This document shows, piece by piece, positions 16,745 through 25,364 of a stretch of DNA of 64,000 nucleotides. Both the position numbers and the translations under genes were made by a program. Source of the DNA: Mycolicibacterium sp. CBMA 247 (lineage in GTDB: Bacteria; Actinomycetota; Actinomycetes; Mycobacteriales; Mycobacteriaceae); contig NZ_VTGX01000005.1 in assembly GCF_009729095.1 (NCBI RefSeq), forward strand, positions 535,077-599,076. Direction: 5' to 3'. The notes under the pieces were generated by a model. The model saw nothing but the letters and a program-made list of their open reading frames with translations, was not told the DNA's origin and made no database searches. How positions within the stretch are numbered: the stretch's first letter is position 1; each line of letters opens with the position of its first letter.

Positions 16745-17620
16745 GTGAGACTGAAGATATTGGCGACCGCATTGGCGGTCGGTGCGCTTGCCGTCGTCCC
16801 GGCCTGTAGTGTCGCCGAACCGGCCGGCACCGACTCGTCCGCGGCTCCTCGGGCCGCCGAGATCGCATCCGACAAGCTGGTGCGCAGTGGCTACCTCACC
16901 GCCTGTATGGACATGCCGTACCAGCCATTTCAGTACTTCGACGAGGCGGGCGAACCGATCGGAGTGGACATCGATCTGATGACCGAGGTCGCAGCCCGGC
17001 TGGGTCTCAAGCCGAACTTCCAGAATGCGGTGTTCGACACCATCGTCGCCGCGGTCAAGGGCGGCAAATGCGACTTGGTCTGGGCCGATCAGTACGTCAC
17101 ACCCGAGCGGGTGCAGCAGCTGGACATGATGGCCTACTGGAAGGCCGCCGAGGTGGTTGTGGTGCAGGAGGGCAATCCCAGGCACATCGGTACCAGGGAT
17201 CAACTCTGTGGATTCAAGGTCGCCGGTCAGAAGGGCGGCGCCGACGTCGCAGCGCTGGAGAAACTCAGCGCCGCCTGTACCGGCAAGGGTGAGCCGCCGG
17301 TCAATATCCTCCAATTCCCGCGCAGCCCAGACGCTTACCAGGCTCTCGCCTCGGGGCAGGTGGATGCCTGGATGACCGAAGAGGTCGCCGCCCTGCTCCT
17401 GAAGAAGGAGGGGAAGGCCAAGGTCGAGTTCACCGACAACTTCGCCCTGGGCGACGGTGCGCTGGCCGGCCTCACCGCCTTCTCGTTCCGTCCGGACGAT
17501 CCGGCGATCAAGGATCCGGTGATGAAAGCCATCCAGTCGATGATCGACGACGGCACCTGGCACAAGATCTGGGAGAAGTGGGGCCTGGCCGACATCGCGG
17601 TAGACCCGAAATCCGTCTGA
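16745..17620 (+). CDS. polar amino acid ABC transporter substrate-binding lipoprotein (family 3)
   Basis: This 291-residue extracytoplasmic binding protein has a signal peptide with lipobox-like VPAC (LAVVPACSVAEPAG). The mature SBP_bac_3 domain shows YQPFQYFDEAGEPIGVDIDL near residue 60, DLVWADQYVTPERVQQLDM containing the Arg that usually binds the amino acid carboxylate, and GQVDAWMTEE with the Asp that usually binds the alpha-amino group. The GTG start at 16745 follows GAGGAG by eight bases. It is the first of three importer genes and diverges from the lysine-pathway operon. A basic amino acid, beta-amino acid or diaminohexanoate ligand would fit, but the ligand is not determined by sequence alone. 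Confidence 0.88.
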   Translation: MRLKILATALAVGALAVVPACSVAEPAGTDSSAAPRAAEIASDKLVRSGYLTACMDMPYQPFQYFDEAGEPIGVDIDLMTEVAARLGLKPNFQNAVFDTIVAAVKGGKCDLVWADQYVTPERVQQLDMMAYWKAAEVVVVQEGNPRHIGTRDQLCGFKVAGQKGGADVAALEKLSAACTGKGEPPVNILQFPRSPDAYQALASGQVDAWMTEEVAALLLKKEGKAKVEFTDNFALGDGALAGLTAFSFRPDDPAIKDPVMKAIQSMIDDGTWHKIWEKWGLADIAVDPKSV

Positions 17621-17674
17621 CACACCCCGGCAGGGCAGGGTGGCTTCGAGCCACCCTGCCGCGGAAAGGATTTC

Positions 17675-18490
17675 ATGGATATTCAGCTTGTGGCAGCAGC
17701 CAATAGTTATCCGTTCGACTGGCCTGCGTTCTGGGACTACCTGATGAACCCCAGCAGTCTCATCGTCAAGGGCCTGGTACTGACGGTGATCATCGCGATC
17801 ATCTCGCAAGTGCTCGGCGTCTTGATCGGGCTGGCTGCCGCGCTGGCCCGGGGCAGCAGATTCCGGGCAGTCCGCTGGTTCGCGTCGGGCTACATCGGAC
17901 TGTTTCGCGGTACACCATTTCTGGTGCAGGTTTCGATCATCTTCTTCGCCGGCTTCCCGTTCTTCGGGCTGTCCATCTTCGGCGGCTACCGCTGGGATGA
18001 TCTGCGATTACTGGGCTTCGTGATCTTCGGACGGATTCTGGCCGGTATCTTCGCGCTCTCTCTGAACGAGGGCGCCTATATGGCCGAGATCGTCAGGGCC
18101 GGAATTAGTTCAGTGGAGTCGGGGCAGGTCGAGGCAGGTCATGCGATTGGGATGACTCACCGGCAGACCATGCGGCGCATCGTGCTTCCCCAAGCGGCCC
18201 GGACCATCGTCCCGCCATTGGGAAATCAGTTCAACCTGATGCTCAAGAACACGTCGCTGTTGTCGGTCATCAGCGTGACCGAGCTCTACACCGCCGCTGC
18301 CATCATCCAGGGGCAGACGTTCCAGCCGTTCGAGGTGTTCGGCGCGGTCGCCATCTATTACCTTGCGCTCACTGCGATCTGGACGGTCATCCAGGGTCTG
18401 ATCGAGCGCAGGATGAACCATCACAATGTGCAATCGAAGCCCAAACGCCGGTCCGCGTCGGCCGGCCAACCTGCCGGGAGCGCCGCATGA
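17675..18490 (+). CDS. polar amino acid ABC transporter permease
   Basis: This 271-residue HisM/GlnP-type permease has about five transmembrane helices, starting at IVKGLVLTVIIAIISQVLGV. It carries the family-conserved cytoplasmic loop EIVRAGISSVESGQVEAG then AIGMTHRQTMRRIVLPQA (about residues 132-172), which contacts the ATPase. FRGTPFLVQVSIIFF is also typical. An extra hydrophobic-polar segment (FPFFGLSIFGGYRWDDLRLL) gives it a longer middle than minimal members. One permease gene suggests a homodimeric pore. The ATG at 17675 follows GGAAAGGA; the stop overlaps the ATPase start. Confidence 0.92.
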   Translation: MDIQLVAAANSYPFDWPAFWDYLMNPSSLIVKGLVLTVIIAIISQVLGVLIGLAAALARGSRFRAVRWFASGYIGLFRGTPFLVQVSIIFFAGFPFFGLSIFGGYRWDDLRLLGFVIFGRILAGIFALSLNEGAYMAEIVRAGISSVESGQVEAGHAIGMTHRQTMRRIVLPQAARTIVPPLGNQFNLMLKNTSLLSVISVTELYTAAAIIQGQTFQPFEVFGAVAIYYLALTAIWTVIQGLIERRMNHHNVQSKPKRRSASAGQPAGSAA

Positions 18491-19251
18491 GCGATCAACT
18501 CATCGAGGTGTGCGGAGTCAGCAAGTGGTTCGGCGACCGTCAGATCCTGCACGATGTGGACCTGTCGGTCCTGCGCGGTGAGGTCGTGGTCATCATCGGC
18601 CCGTCTGGATCGGGCAAGACCACATTGTTGCGCTGCATCAACCATCTCGAAGAACCCGAGAGCGGACAGGTGTTGATGGACGGGGTGCGGATCGGCACCC
18701 GGTTGGTGGGGAAGACGGCCAAACCGCTTGGCAATGCGGAACTGGCCCGGCAGCGCGCCCAGGTCGGCATGGTGTTCCAGCGCTTCAACCTGTTCAGCCA
18801 CCGCACCGCACTGCAGAACATCACCGAAGGCATGATCCATGTCGCCGGTGTGCCCAAGGCTGATGCCGAACAGACCGCGCGCGAACTGCTGGAACAAGTG
18901 GGCCTGCCCGACAAGGCGGACTCCTACCCACGCCAGCTTTCCGGCGGTCAGCAGCAGCGGATCGCGATTGCCCGGGCGCTCGGCATGAAGCCCAAGGCGA
19001 TCCTGTTCGACGAGCCGACCAGTGCGCTCGATCCCGAGACCGTGGGTGACGTACTCGATGTGATGAAGAAGTTGGCCCTGTCGGGGATGACGATGGTGAT
19101 CGCCACGCATGAAATGGGTTTCGCGCGGGATGTGGCGGACCGGGTCATCATGATGGACCAGGGCCGCATCGTGGAATCGGGGCCACCGGCCGAGTTCTTC
19201 GCCGCACCGTCCTCGGAACGCACCCGCCAATTCCTGGCCCGGGTGCGGTGA
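18487..19251 (+). CDS. polar amino acid ABC transporter ATP-binding protein
   Basis: This 254-residue ABC ATPase of the GlnQ/HisP group has Walker A GPSGSGKTTLLR (about 39-50), a Q-loop in GMVFQRFNLF, the signature LSGGQQQRIAIARAL, Walker B AILFDEPTSALDPE and the switch histidine in IATHEM. It powers the permease encoded just upstream, whose stop it overlaps by four bases (ATGA). A short charged insert after the D-loop region (KTAKPLGNAELARQRAQ) is common in this group. Its own stop overlaps the start of the phosphotriesterase-family gene (TGATG), so that enzyme belongs to the same transcription unit. Confidence 0.94.
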   Translation: MSDQLIEVCGVSKWFGDRQILHDVDLSVLRGEVVVIIGPSGSGKTTLLRCINHLEEPESGQVLMDGVRIGTRLVGKTAKPLGNAELARQRAQVGMVFQRFNLFSHRTALQNITEGMIHVAGVPKADAEQTARELLEQVGLPDKADSYPRQLSGGQQQRIAIARALGMKPKAILFDEPTSALDPETVGDVLDVMKKLALSGMTMVIATHEMGFARDVADRVIMMDQGRIVESGPPAEFFAAPSSERTRQFLARVR

Positions 19252-20177
19252 TGGCCGGTGCGGTGACGACCGACGTCATGACGGTGCTGGGTCCGGTACC
19301 GGCCGACCGGCTCGGTGTGGTGCTCCCGCACGAACACCTGTTCTGTAACACGTTGGCCGAGTACCGTTCTGATGGCCTGATCGACGACGTCGACCTCGTG
19401 GTCGCCGAACTCGCGCGGTTCAAGGCGGCAGGTGGTGGCACGGTGGTGGAGCTGACCTGCCCTAACATCGGACGCCGACCGGACCTGTTGCGACAGGTAT
19501 CCGAGGCCAGCGGTGTGCACATCGTGATGGGCTGCGGGTATTACCGCGATCCCTATCTGGCCGGCACCGACCTGGACCGGCTGACGGTTGCACAGATCGG
19601 CGAGCGGCTGGCCGGCGAGATCGGTCAGGGCGTGGACGGTGTCCGGCCGGGCATCATCGGCGAGGTGGGTGCGGACGCACGATGGGTTTCGGCATTGGAG
19701 GAACGTGCGCTGCGGGCAGCGGCGTGGGCGCAACGCCGAACCGGCCTCACACTGACGCTCCATGCCGCGCGCTGGCCGGTGGGCCGCAACCTCCTCGACA
19801 TCCTCGCCGAGACGCAGGTGCCGATGGACCGGGTGATCGTCGGGCACCTGGACACCGTCAACGATCCGCAGTTTCACCTGGAGATGGCCCGGCGCGGCTG
19901 CTGGGTCGAGTTCGACGGCTTCACCACGGCAGTCGCCTACGACACCGAGCGGATCGCGGGTTTCGTGGCACGGCTGGTGGACGATGGCCATGCGAGCCGG
20001 ATTTTGCTGTCTCATGACCTGTTCCGGCTCAGCCACTTTCACACCTACGGCGGCGTGGGGTTCACCTACCTTCTGGACCAGGTGCCGCAGGTGCTGAAGG
20101 CGCATGGTGTCGGTGACGACGTGGTGACGGCAATGCTCACCACCAACCCGCAACGGGCACTGGCCGGAACCGACTGA
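19251..20177 (+). CDS. phosphotriesterase-family amidohydrolase (lactonase/amidase-like)
   Basis: This 308-residue TIM-barrel hydrolase has the family metal ligands: HEH in VVLPHEHLF (about residues 23-31), His in LTLHAAR and GHLDT, and the catalytic Asp in LLSHDLFR. The usual carboxylated-Lys position lies in the GIIGEVG strand, where an acidic residue may replace Lys, as in some lactonase and cPTE subgroups. Relatives hydrolyse lactones or N-acyl amino acids, not mainly organophosphates. The ATG at 19251 shares a base with the ATPase stop, so it is co-expressed with the amino acid importer. It may release the imported amine compound from an amide or lactam; that is inference. Confidence 0.8.
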   Translation: MAGAVTTDVMTVLGPVPADRLGVVLPHEHLFCNTLAEYRSDGLIDDVDLVVAELARFKAAGGGTVVELTCPNIGRRPDLLRQVSEASGVHIVMGCGYYRDPYLAGTDLDRLTVAQIGERLAGEIGQGVDGVRPGIIGEVGADARWVSALEERALRAAAWAQRRTGLTLTLHAARWPVGRNLLDILAETQVPMDRVIVGHLDTVNDPQFHLEMARRGCWVEFDGFTTAVAYDTERIAGFVARLVDDGHASRILLSHDLFRLSHFHTYGGVGFTYLLDQVPQVLKAHGVGDDVVTAMLTTNPQRALAGTD

Positions 20178-20207
20178 GTGGCGCGATGTTTCGGCTGAAC
20201 CGGATGG

Positions 20208-21581
20208 CTACGCCGCTTGGGGTGCCAACCGGGACCGCTGGAACGTGCCCGCCGGGACGAACCGTTCCAACAGCGCGTCGGCCGGTACGCCGGCGAAATC
20301 GGTGATCAGCTGCTTGGCCGCGGTAACCGAGGTGAGCGTTTCGACGGGCCGCGGATCATCCAGAAGGCCAAAGAGTTTCGAGGCGAACCGGGGGCTGCCC
20401 TGTGCCGCCGCGAAGAACAGGTTGCCGTACTCGGCCAGCTGGGGATCGGACAGGAACAACCGGGTCACCAGCTGCGCGGCCCGGGCCCGATGCGCATAGA
20501 ACTCCTCGAATGTGCCCCGCAGCCAGGCTTCGTCGAAGCGGCCATCGTGCGCGGCCGCCTTGCGGACCAGGGCGGCGGCGTGCACCAGTCCACCCTGGGC
20601 GCCTTGACCGGCGATCGGGTCGAAGGACACGGCGGTGTCGCCCAGAGCGGCGACCGGATGACCGTTTGCGGTGCGGCCCACCCCGGTCCGCACGACCTGG
20701 GTGACTGCGCCTTTCAGCCAGGAGTGCGGATCCTCGTCGAGGATCCTGAGCTCATGCACCTCCGGCAGGTCCCAGTCGATGTAGTCGCGGTGTAGTGCGG
20801 TGACGACATCGAGTGCGGACTGGGCGCTGTCGGCACCGGCGAAACGGCGCTCCCAGTCACTGCCGGGCCGGGCCCAGCCCAGAAACGTCCACGTCGGGCC
20901 GGCATCCTTGTGCAGGTACCCGCCCAGCCAGGACTCGCCCTGGTCGGTGACGACGGTGAAGGCGTTGTGCCGTCCACCGGCGTTGCCGCGATGGGCGAAA
21001 ACATCTGGACCGTACGGTAATCCGGCCAGGGTCACCGTCAGCAGGCTGCGCTGGGGGCGATCGTAGGCGGACCGCTCGACGTCGACCGGAAAGAGGGAGG
21101 ACAACCCGCCGCGGCCGGTGGCCACCAGGGTCAGGTCGACACCCGCGGCGATGTCGTCCAGCCGCACCGGATCGACGGTCTCGACGACGAACCGCCCGCC
21201 CCGTTGCTGGAACAGTGTCAGCCGGTCATCGGCCTTGAGTCGGGTGTCCACAGCCACCCCGACGAACCCGTCGAAGTCGGCATCGAAGGCGATCTCCTCG
21301 GCACGGTCCGGGCGCGAGCCGTCGACCACCCGCACGCTCTGTCCCGTCGAGGTCGGGGCAGTGGCTAGATAGGTGTTCAGCCCCAGGCCCTCCTCAGCCC
21401 GCTGCGCCTCGCCGAAGATCAGTGCCGTACCGGTCGCCGGCACGCCGTCGCGCAGATTGCGCTGATCCCGGTCGCTGTAGAGAGTGACGTCAAACCCGTT
21501 GTCCAACAGCCCGAGAGCCGCCGTCACCCCGGTCTGCCCGGCGCCGATGACTGCCGCGGTACGCCCATCCGAACTCGTCAT
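20208..21581 (-). CDS. StyA-like FAD-dependent monooxygenase (styrene/indole monooxygenase family)
   Basis: This protein of about 457 residues resembles the oxygenase subunit of styrene and indole monooxygenases. It has the FAD-binding AAVIGAGQTGVTAALGLL at residues 9-26, a long substrate domain, and VAALGDTAVSFDPIAGQGAQ near residue 310-329, the second FAD contact. Family enzymes epoxidise alkenes or oxidise indole using FADH2 from a separate StyB flavin reductase. No such reductase gene is in the window, so a partner must be elsewhere. Either ATG 21590 or 21581 could start translation. It converges on the importer operon with 30 bases between stops. Confidence 0.82.
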   Translation of the reverse strand: MTSSDGRTAAVIGAGQTGVTAALGLLDNGFDVTLYSDRDQRNLRDGVPATGTALIFGEAQRAEEGLGLNTYLATAPTSTGQSVRVVDGSRPDRAEEIAFDADFDGFVGVAVDTRLKADDRLTLFQQRGGRFVVETVDPVRLDDIAAGVDLTLVATGRGGLSSLFPVDVERSAYDRPQRSLLTVTLAGLPYGPDVFAHRGNAGGRHNAFTVVTDQGESWLGGYLHKDAGPTWTFLGWARPGSDWERRFAGADSAQSALDVVTALHRDYIDWDLPEVHELRILDEDPHSWLKGAVTQVVRTGVGRTANGHPVAALGDTAVSFDPIAGQGAQGGLVHAAALVRKAAAHDGRFDEAWLRGTFEEFYAHRARAAQLVTRLFLSDPQLAEYGNLFFAAAQGSPRFASKLFGLLDDPRPVETLTSVTAAKQLITDFAGVPADALLERFVPAGTFQRSRLAPQAA

Positions 21582-21639
21582 GGCTGCCACTATGGGCGCA
21601 CCGTTACCCCGCGTGAAGGAACTTGCTCAGCGTGATCGC

Positions 21640-21665
21640 AAGTGCCCGGGCCGGTGTGGGCACTT
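21640..21665 (-). terminator. stem-loop downstream of the mscR operon
   Basis: An 8-bp perfect stem (AAGTGCCC and GGGCACTT) with a 10-base loop lies between the metallo-beta-lactamase gene stop (21698) and the next minus-strand gene start (21581). There is no U-tract; mycobacterial terminators often lack one. A second short GC stem follows in the same gap (around 21671-21695). Confidence 0.4.
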
Positions 21666-21697
21666 CCTCCTCGCCGCTCGTTCCTCGCGGCGCATCG

Positions 21698-22321
21698 TCA
21701 GTGCCCGCGGGCAACCCAGTCGTCGTAATGCACGATCTCGTCGCCGATCGTGGTCGTATCACCGTGGCCGGTGTAGACGACGGTCTCGCCGGGCAGCATT
21801 CCCAACCGCTTGGAGATGGACTCCAGAATCGTCGGGAAGTCCGAGAACGACCGTCCGGTGGCACCCGGCCCGCCCTGGAACAGGGTGTCGCCGGAGATCA
21901 CCGCGTTCAGCTCGGGGATCGACCAGCAGACCGATCCGGGGGAGTGCCCCGGGGTGTGCAACGCATGCAGCTCGATGCCGCCCGCGCTCAACACCTGCCC
22001 CTCCTCAACGGTGCGAAAGTCACTGTCGGGGTGGACCACTCGCCACAGCATCTCGTCAGCCGGGTGCAGCAGCACCGGGGCGTCGAGAGTCTTGCCGAGT
22101 TCGGGGGCGACGGTGATGTGGTCGTTGTGGCCGTGCGTGCAGATGACCGCGACGACGTTGCGGCCGCCGACGGCCTCGACGATGGGTGCTGCGGTGTGGG
22201 CCGCGTCGAACACCACCACATCTGAATCGTCCCCGACGATCCAGATGTTGTTGTCGACGTCCCAACTGCCGCCGTCGAGTTCGAATTTGCCGCTGGTCAC
22301 CACCCGCTGGATGTTGCTCAC
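21698..22321 (-). CDS. metallo-beta-lactamase-fold hydrolase, mscR partner
   Basis: This 207-residue MBL-fold hydrolase has the zinc motif THGHNDHI (about residues 62-69), TPGHSPGSV, SGDTLFQGG and YTGHGD, the layout of glyoxalase-II-like thioester hydrolases. Its GTG start overlaps the stop of the S-nitrosomycothiol reductase gene (GTGA), and the same pair occurs in M. tuberculosis as Rv2259-Rv2260. A role in hydrolysing S-formylmycothiol made by MscR from formaldehyde is plausible, but is inferred from the pairing. Confidence 0.87.
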   Translation of the reverse strand: MSNIQRVVTSGKFELDGGSWDVDNNIWIVGDDSDVVVFDAAHTAAPIVEAVGGRNVVAVICTHGHNDHITVAPELGKTLDAPVLLHPADEMLWRVVHPDSDFRTVEEGQVLSAGGIELHALHTPGHSPGSVCWSIPELNAVISGDTLFQGGPGATGRSFSDFPTILESISKRLGMLPGETVVYTGHGDTTTIGDEIVHYDDWVARGH

Positions 22322-23406
22322 TTCAGCACCACCACGGACCGCAGCACCTCACCGGCGTGCATCTTGTGGAACGCGTCCTCGATCGCATCCAGGCCGATGC
22401 GCTCGGAGACGAACTTCTCCAACGGCAGCCGGCCCTGCAGGTACAGGGAGATCAGGGTGGGGAAGTCGCGCTCGGGCAGGCAGTCGCCGTACCAGGAGGA
22501 CTTCAGCGATCCGCCGCGGGAGAAGAAGTCCACCAGCGGCATCTCAAGCGTCATGTCCGGAGTCGGGACACCGACGAGCACCACGGTGCCGGCCAGGTCG
22601 CGTGCGTAGAACGCCTGCTTCCAGGTCTCCGGGCGACCGACCGCGTCGATCACCACATCGGCGCCGAACCCTCCGGTCAGATCCTGGATGGTCTCGACCG
22701 GGTCGAGCTCGCGCGCGTTGATGGTGTGGGTGGCACCGAAATCGCGGGCCCAGTCCAGCTTCTTGTTGTCGGTGTCCACGGCGATGATCTTCTTCGCGCC
22801 GACCAGTGCGGCACCGGCGATCGCGGCATCACCCACGCCGCCGCAACCGATCACTGCGACGGTGTCGTCGCGGGTCACCGCACCGGTGTTGATCGCCGCG
22901 CCGATGCCGGCCATCACGCCGCAGCCCAGCAGCCCGGCCACCGCCGGATCGGCAGCGGAATCCACCTTGGTGCACTGACCTTCGTGCACCAGGGTCTTGT
23001 CGGCGAACGCCCCGATGCCCAGGGCCGGGGTCAGCTCGGTGCCGTCGGTCAGCGTCATCTTCTGGGTGGCGTTGAACGTGTCGAAACACAGCTGCGGGCG
23101 ACCCCGCTTGCAGGCGCGGCATTGCCCGCACACCGCACGCCAGTTCAGGATCACGAAGTCGCCGGGCTCGACGTTGGTGACGCCCTCGCCGACCGACTCG
23201 ACGGTGCCTGCGGCCTCATGCCCCAGCAGGAACGGGTATTCGTCGTTGATGCCACCCTCGCGGTAGGTGAGGTCGGTGTGGCACACCCCGCAGGCGATGA
23301 TGTCGACCACCACCTCGCCGGGACCCGGATCGGGAATGACAATGTCGACCAGCTCGACCGGCTGACCTTTGGACCGTGAAATCACACCACGCACCGTCTG
23401 GCTCAT
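22318..23406 (-). CDS. mscR: S-nitrosomycothiol reductase / mycothiol-dependent formaldehyde dehydrogenase
   Basis: This 362-residue zinc-dependent medium-chain dehydrogenase matches MscR (Rv2259, also called AdhE2). It has catalytic-zinc ligands in CGVCHTDL and GHEAAGTVESVG, a structural-zinc loop CGQCRACKRGRPQLC, and the NAD motif IGCGGVGDAAIAGA. The enzyme oxidises S-hydroxymethylmycothiol to formylmycothiol and reduces S-nitrosomycothiol, protecting against formaldehyde and nitric oxide in the cytoplasm. A TAAGTT box ends six bases before the ATG, suggesting a leaderless transcript. It forms a coupled pair with the MBL hydrolase downstream. Confidence 0.93.
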   Translation of the reverse strand: MSQTVRGVISRSKGQPVELVDIVIPDPGPGEVVVDIIACGVCHTDLTYREGGINDEYPFLLGHEAAGTVESVGEGVTNVEPGDFVILNWRAVCGQCRACKRGRPQLCFDTFNATQKMTLTDGTELTPALGIGAFADKTLVHEGQCTKVDSAADPAVAGLLGCGVMAGIGAAINTGAVTRDDTVAVIGCGGVGDAAIAGAALVGAKKIIAVDTDNKKLDWARDFGATHTINARELDPVETIQDLTGGFGADVVIDAVGRPETWKQAFYARDLAGTVVLVGVPTPDMTLEMPLVDFFSRGGSLKSSWYGDCLPERDFPTLISLYLQGRLPLEKFVSERIGLDAIEDAFHKMHAGEVLRSVVVLK

Positions 23407-23508
23407 GCTTACAACTTAATGGAAGCCGGACAGGTGTCCAATTAGTCACGTGCACTCGTCGCCCGCCGATTCCCGGCTCGGCTACGCATCCTCGCGATAC
23501 GGTGGGTT

Positions 23509-24405
23509 GTGGTCGACGATCGAACCCAACTGCTGGTTGTCGCACGTTCGGCATATCGGCGAAATGACTGGCGCACCAGCTACGAATCCTTCAGCCGCGT
23601 CGACGGTGTGCAGGCCCTCGACACCGAGGATCTTGCCGTATACGCCTCGGCGGCCTGGCGTCAGGGGCATGGCCGCGAATCTGTCCGGATCAATGAGCAG
23701 GTGCACACCCGTCTGCTGCGCACCGACCCGGTGCTGGCGGCGATGAAGGCTGCCGAACTCGGTCTGGCCTGGCTGGCCCGTGGTCACCTCGCGCTGGCTG
23801 GTAGCTGGGCGCAACGAGCGCGGGTGCTGCTCGACGGCGTACCGGAGACCACCGCGCACGGCTATTTGGCATACCTGCTCGCAGTGACGGCTGCCGACGC
23901 CGGCGATCACGCGCAATTTTCCGCTGCGACAAGACAATTGGCCGCTATCGCGGTGAATTTGGACGATGCTGCCCTGACCATGCTGGCGCGGGCGCTTGAC
24001 GGCATGGCCGCCGTCGCCACTCGTGACCCCGCCGGCTACGCGACCCTGGATCAGGTGCTGCTGCCGATGCTCGACGAGCGGGTCCCGGTGGAATGGGCGG
24101 GAGATGTCTACCGGCGGGCGTTGAGCCTGGCGCAACGGCAGAGCGCCGCCGTGCAATTGCGGTCCTGGACGCTGTCGATGCAGCGGTGGTGTGAAGCCAC
24201 CGAACCGGAATCCACCGAGTCGGCCTATCGCGCGGTCTGCGATGTGCATCGGCTCTCGGCGGCAGCAGACTCCGATCCGCCAGAGCTGGTTCGGCGGGTG
24301 GTCGGGCTGCGGCGCCTGGTCGCCGAGGTGGATGCGGTGGCGGCGGGCATGGTCGAGGACCTGCTTGCCCGGGTGACCGGGGCGGGTGCGGGCCGCGCCC
24401 GATAG
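23509..24405 (+). CDS. TPR-like helical protein of unknown function
   Basis: This 298-residue, Ala- and Leu-rich protein is all-helical and looks like tetratricopeptide repeats: WRTSYESFSRVDGVQALDTE, YASAAWRQGHGRESVRI, AELGLAWLARGHLALAGSWA and AYLLAVTAADAGDHAQFSAA follow the pattern of helix pairs. Such repeats occur in the C-terminal halves of LuxR-type regulators, but no DNA-binding domain is present here. It begins at GTG 23509 (GTGGTCGACGATCGAACC), divergent from mscR. The serine hydrolase gene starts 12 bases after its stop. Confidence 0.65.
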   Translation: MVDDRTQLLVVARSAYRRNDWRTSYESFSRVDGVQALDTEDLAVYASAAWRQGHGRESVRINEQVHTRLLRTDPVLAAMKAAELGLAWLARGHLALAGSWAQRARVLLDGVPETTAHGYLAYLLAVTAADAGDHAQFSAATRQLAAIAVNLDDAALTMLARALDGMAAVATRDPAGYATLDQVLLPMLDERVPVEWAGDVYRRALSLAQRQSAAVQLRSWTLSMQRWCEATEPESTESAYRAVCDVHRLSAAADSDPPELVRRVVGLRRLVAEVDAVAAGMVEDLLARVTGAGAGRAR

Positions 24406-24417
24406 ATTTACGCCCCG

Positions 24418-25251
24418 ATGAGCGTCGCCGAAGTCCTCCACGTAATCGAGACCTGGCCGGTCGGCGCGGCGGCCGCGGCGGTGGTCGGCCCGTCCGGGGT
24501 GCTGGCCAGTCACGGAGATATGGGCAAGGCCTTCACGTTGGCCTCGGTGACCAAACCGCTCGTGGCCCGGGCCGTGCAGGTTGCGGTAGAGGAGGGGGCG
24601 GTCGAACTCGATACCCCGGCCGGCCCGCCCGGTTCGACGATCCGCCACCTGTTGGCGCATACCTCGGGGGTGTCCATGCGTTCGGCGGAGGTGCTCGCCC
24701 GGCCGGGACACCGTCGCATCTACTCCAACTACGGATTCGAGTTGTTGGCCAGCGCCGTCGAGGACGCCGCCGGCATCGAGTTCGGCAGCTATCTGGCCGA
24801 AGCGGTGTTCGAGCCGCTGCAGATGTCCTCGACCACATTGTTGGGCGGGGTCCAGGTGGCCGGGTTCGGCGGCGTGTCGACCGTTGCCGACCTGGCGGCA
24901 TTCGCCGGTGAGCTGTTACGGCCCGCCCTGGTATCCCAACAGCTGCACAACGAGGCGGTGACGGTGCAGTTTCCCGGCCTGGATGGGGTGCTGCCGGGGT
25001 TCGGGGTGCAACGCCCCAACGACTGGGGGCTGGGCTTCGAGCTCCGGGACGGCAAATCCCCGCACTGGACCGGATCGGCAAACTCGCCCCGCACATTCGG
25101 CCATTTCGGCCAGTCGGGCACGTTTCTGTGGGTCGATCCGGCCGCTGACCTGGCGTTGGTGGTGCTCACCGACCGCGACTTCGGGGACTGGACCTACCCG
25201 CTGTGGCCGGCAATATCTGATGGTGTGCTGAGAGAAAACGGGACAGACTAG
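24418..25251 (+). CDS. serine beta-lactamase-like hydrolase (class C fold)
   Basis: This 277-residue protein has the beta-lactamase/penicillin-binding serine hydrolase fold. SVTK (about residues 43-46) is the Ser-x-x-Lys active site, YSNYGFE carries the Tyr-x-Asn motif, and GHFGQSGT is the C-terminal His-x-Gly triad. No signal peptide is seen, so it is probably cytoplasmic and may be an esterase or peptidase rather than a drug-resistance enzyme. In M. tuberculosis the equivalent position holds Rv2257c, of the same size. It is probably co-transcribed with the TPR-like gene. Confidence 0.85.
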   Translation: MSVAEVLHVIETWPVGAAAAAVVGPSGVLASHGDMGKAFTLASVTKPLVARAVQVAVEEGAVELDTPAGPPGSTIRHLLAHTSGVSMRSAEVLARPGHRRIYSNYGFELLASAVEDAAGIEFGSYLAEAVFEPLQMSSTTLLGGVQVAGFGGVSTVADLAAFAGELLRPALVSQQLHNEAVTVQFPGLDGVLPGFGVQRPNDWGLGFELRDGKSPHWTGSANSPRTFGHFGQSGTFLWVDPAADLALVVLTDRDFGDWTYPLWPAISDGVLRENGTD

Positions 25252-25364
25252 CGCAACACTGACCTCACAAGGCACAATAGACACGCGCGACACATACAAC
25301 TGCATGCTCGATCGGAATGCCAGGCCGTTGGGGAAGACGTCCCTCGTATCCGAAGGAGTAGCAG

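Noticed and set aside
18948..20153. Long minus-strand frame opposite the ABC ATPase and phosphotriesterase-family genes
   Set aside because: Composition is low-complexity His/Arg/Val and the plus-strand genes have intact catalytic motifs and coupled starts.
19251..20177. Organophosphate-degrading phosphotriesterase
   Set aside because: The family also holds lactonases and amidases, and the operon with an amino acid importer favours a natural amide or lactone substrate.
24418..25251. Beta-lactam resistance gene
   Set aside because: It has the active-site motifs but no signal peptide and is a conserved core gene position in mycobacteria, so a resistance role is not supported.
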